Part shown: positions 63,724 through 64,000 of the stretch, one piece after another
How positions within the stretch are numbered: the stretch's first letter is position 1
Layout of the letters: every line of letters starts with the position of its first letter
The notes under the pieces: model-generated
What the model was told of the DNA's origin: nothing
Seen by the model: the letters and a program-made list of their open reading frames with translations, nothing else
Databases searched by the model: none
Position numbers and translations under genes: made by a program
NCBI RefSeq assembly: GCF_001693515.2
Contig: NZ_CP042968.1
Location: 6,324,001 to 6,388,000, forward strand
Direction: 5' to 3'
Length of the DNA stretch: 64,000 nt
Origin: Bradyrhizobium paxllaeri
Lineage (GTDB): Bacteria > Pseudomonadota > Alphaproteobacteria > Rhizobiales > Xanthobacteraceae

Positions 63724-64000
63724 TTTACCCCCTTTGAGATCAGAGGGCGCAGGGAAGACCGGGTGCTTGCCGCACCCGCGGTCTCGCGTGCCATTGCGCA
63801 TAGCAAAAGGCGCACACGAGCATACAGGTACAGCGGAAACACTCCGGCCTTCCCTGCGCAATGGCTTTACGACTTACTTCGTGCTCTTCCCGGAGAACGG
63901 CTCTTTTGCCTCCGTCGCCTTTGAGAAGCTTCGCTTCTCAGGACTTAACGCCAGCACCGCGGCGCCCGAACCACACGACTTCGCCGTACGCCTCACGTCA
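63724..64000. repeat. Long conserved intergenic element, truncated by window end
   Basis: This block (AGAGGGCGCAGGGAAGACCG, CCTTCCCTGCGCAATGGC, CGCCCGAACCACACGACTTC) resembles a several-hundred-base sequence I recall in many copies in Bradyrhizobium genomes. CGCAGGGAAG near the start is complementary to CTTCCCTGCG about 115 bases later, so the transcript could fold into a long stem. No ORF in it looks protein-like. Copy number cannot be checked here. Confidence 0.5.

Overview
The window looks like a piece of a Bradyrhizobium-type alphaproteobacterial chromosome. The coding is GC-rich, transport operons are abundant (ugp, dpp, TRAP), there is a bkd branched-chain keto acid operon, and intergenic repeats of a type I recognise from that genus are present. 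Genus assignment is inference; no rRNA is present.

Layout. 1-2.1 kb: end of a ugp glycerol-3-phosphate ABC operon (ugpB and a partial ugpA). 2.2-7 kb: a HerA-like ATPase, a GreA/GreB-family factor and small exported or membrane proteins. 7-12 kb: an exported caspase-like protein, bounded by inverted copies of an intergenic repeat, then an exported Cys-rich protein and a sigma/anti-sigma pair. 12.4-19.5 kb: a tightly overlapped peptide ABC operon (dppA-B-C, amidase, a small ORF, dppD, dppF). 19.5-24.2 kb: a frameshifted sulfatase-like gene divergent from a GntR regulator, then an SDR and an aldehyde dehydrogenase. 24.2-30.1 kb: bkdA1-bkdA2-bkdB-lpd, preceded by a coupled small ACT-like protein and divergent from a BkdR-type Lrp regulator.

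30.49-59.22 kb: a genomic island of about 28.7 kb in a tRNA-Lys(CTT) gene. The intact tRNA is at the right end (59224-59299, minus strand). A 45-bp copy of its 3' end is at the left end (30493-30537), with the tRNA's probable original terminator just beyond it. The island carries a Wadjet-like SMC operon (jetABCD), and next to it a five-gene operon of membrane protein, CHAT-TPR protease, QatB-like Gly-rich protein, QueC-like enzyme and ASCH protein. I could not match this operon to a described defence system. It also carries DUF4238, PLD-like and DUF4365 proteins, decayed genes, an HTH/NADAR pair with a candidate operator, and a second five-gene operon: phosphoribosyltransferase-like protein, AAA ATPase, unknown protein, SIS-HAD fusion and PfkB kinase. 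No integrase is recognisable.

59.3-64 kb: chromosomal backbone again, with a Spy/CpxP-like periplasmic protein, a dctPQM TRAP transporter operon and two blocks of intergenic repeat sequence.

The most interesting content is the pair of five-gene operons in the island. Both join a likely sensing or executing ATPase or protease to nucleobase or ribose chemistry (QueC-like, ASCH, PRTase, PfkB, NADAR). The defence roles are inferred from gene families and neighbourhood.
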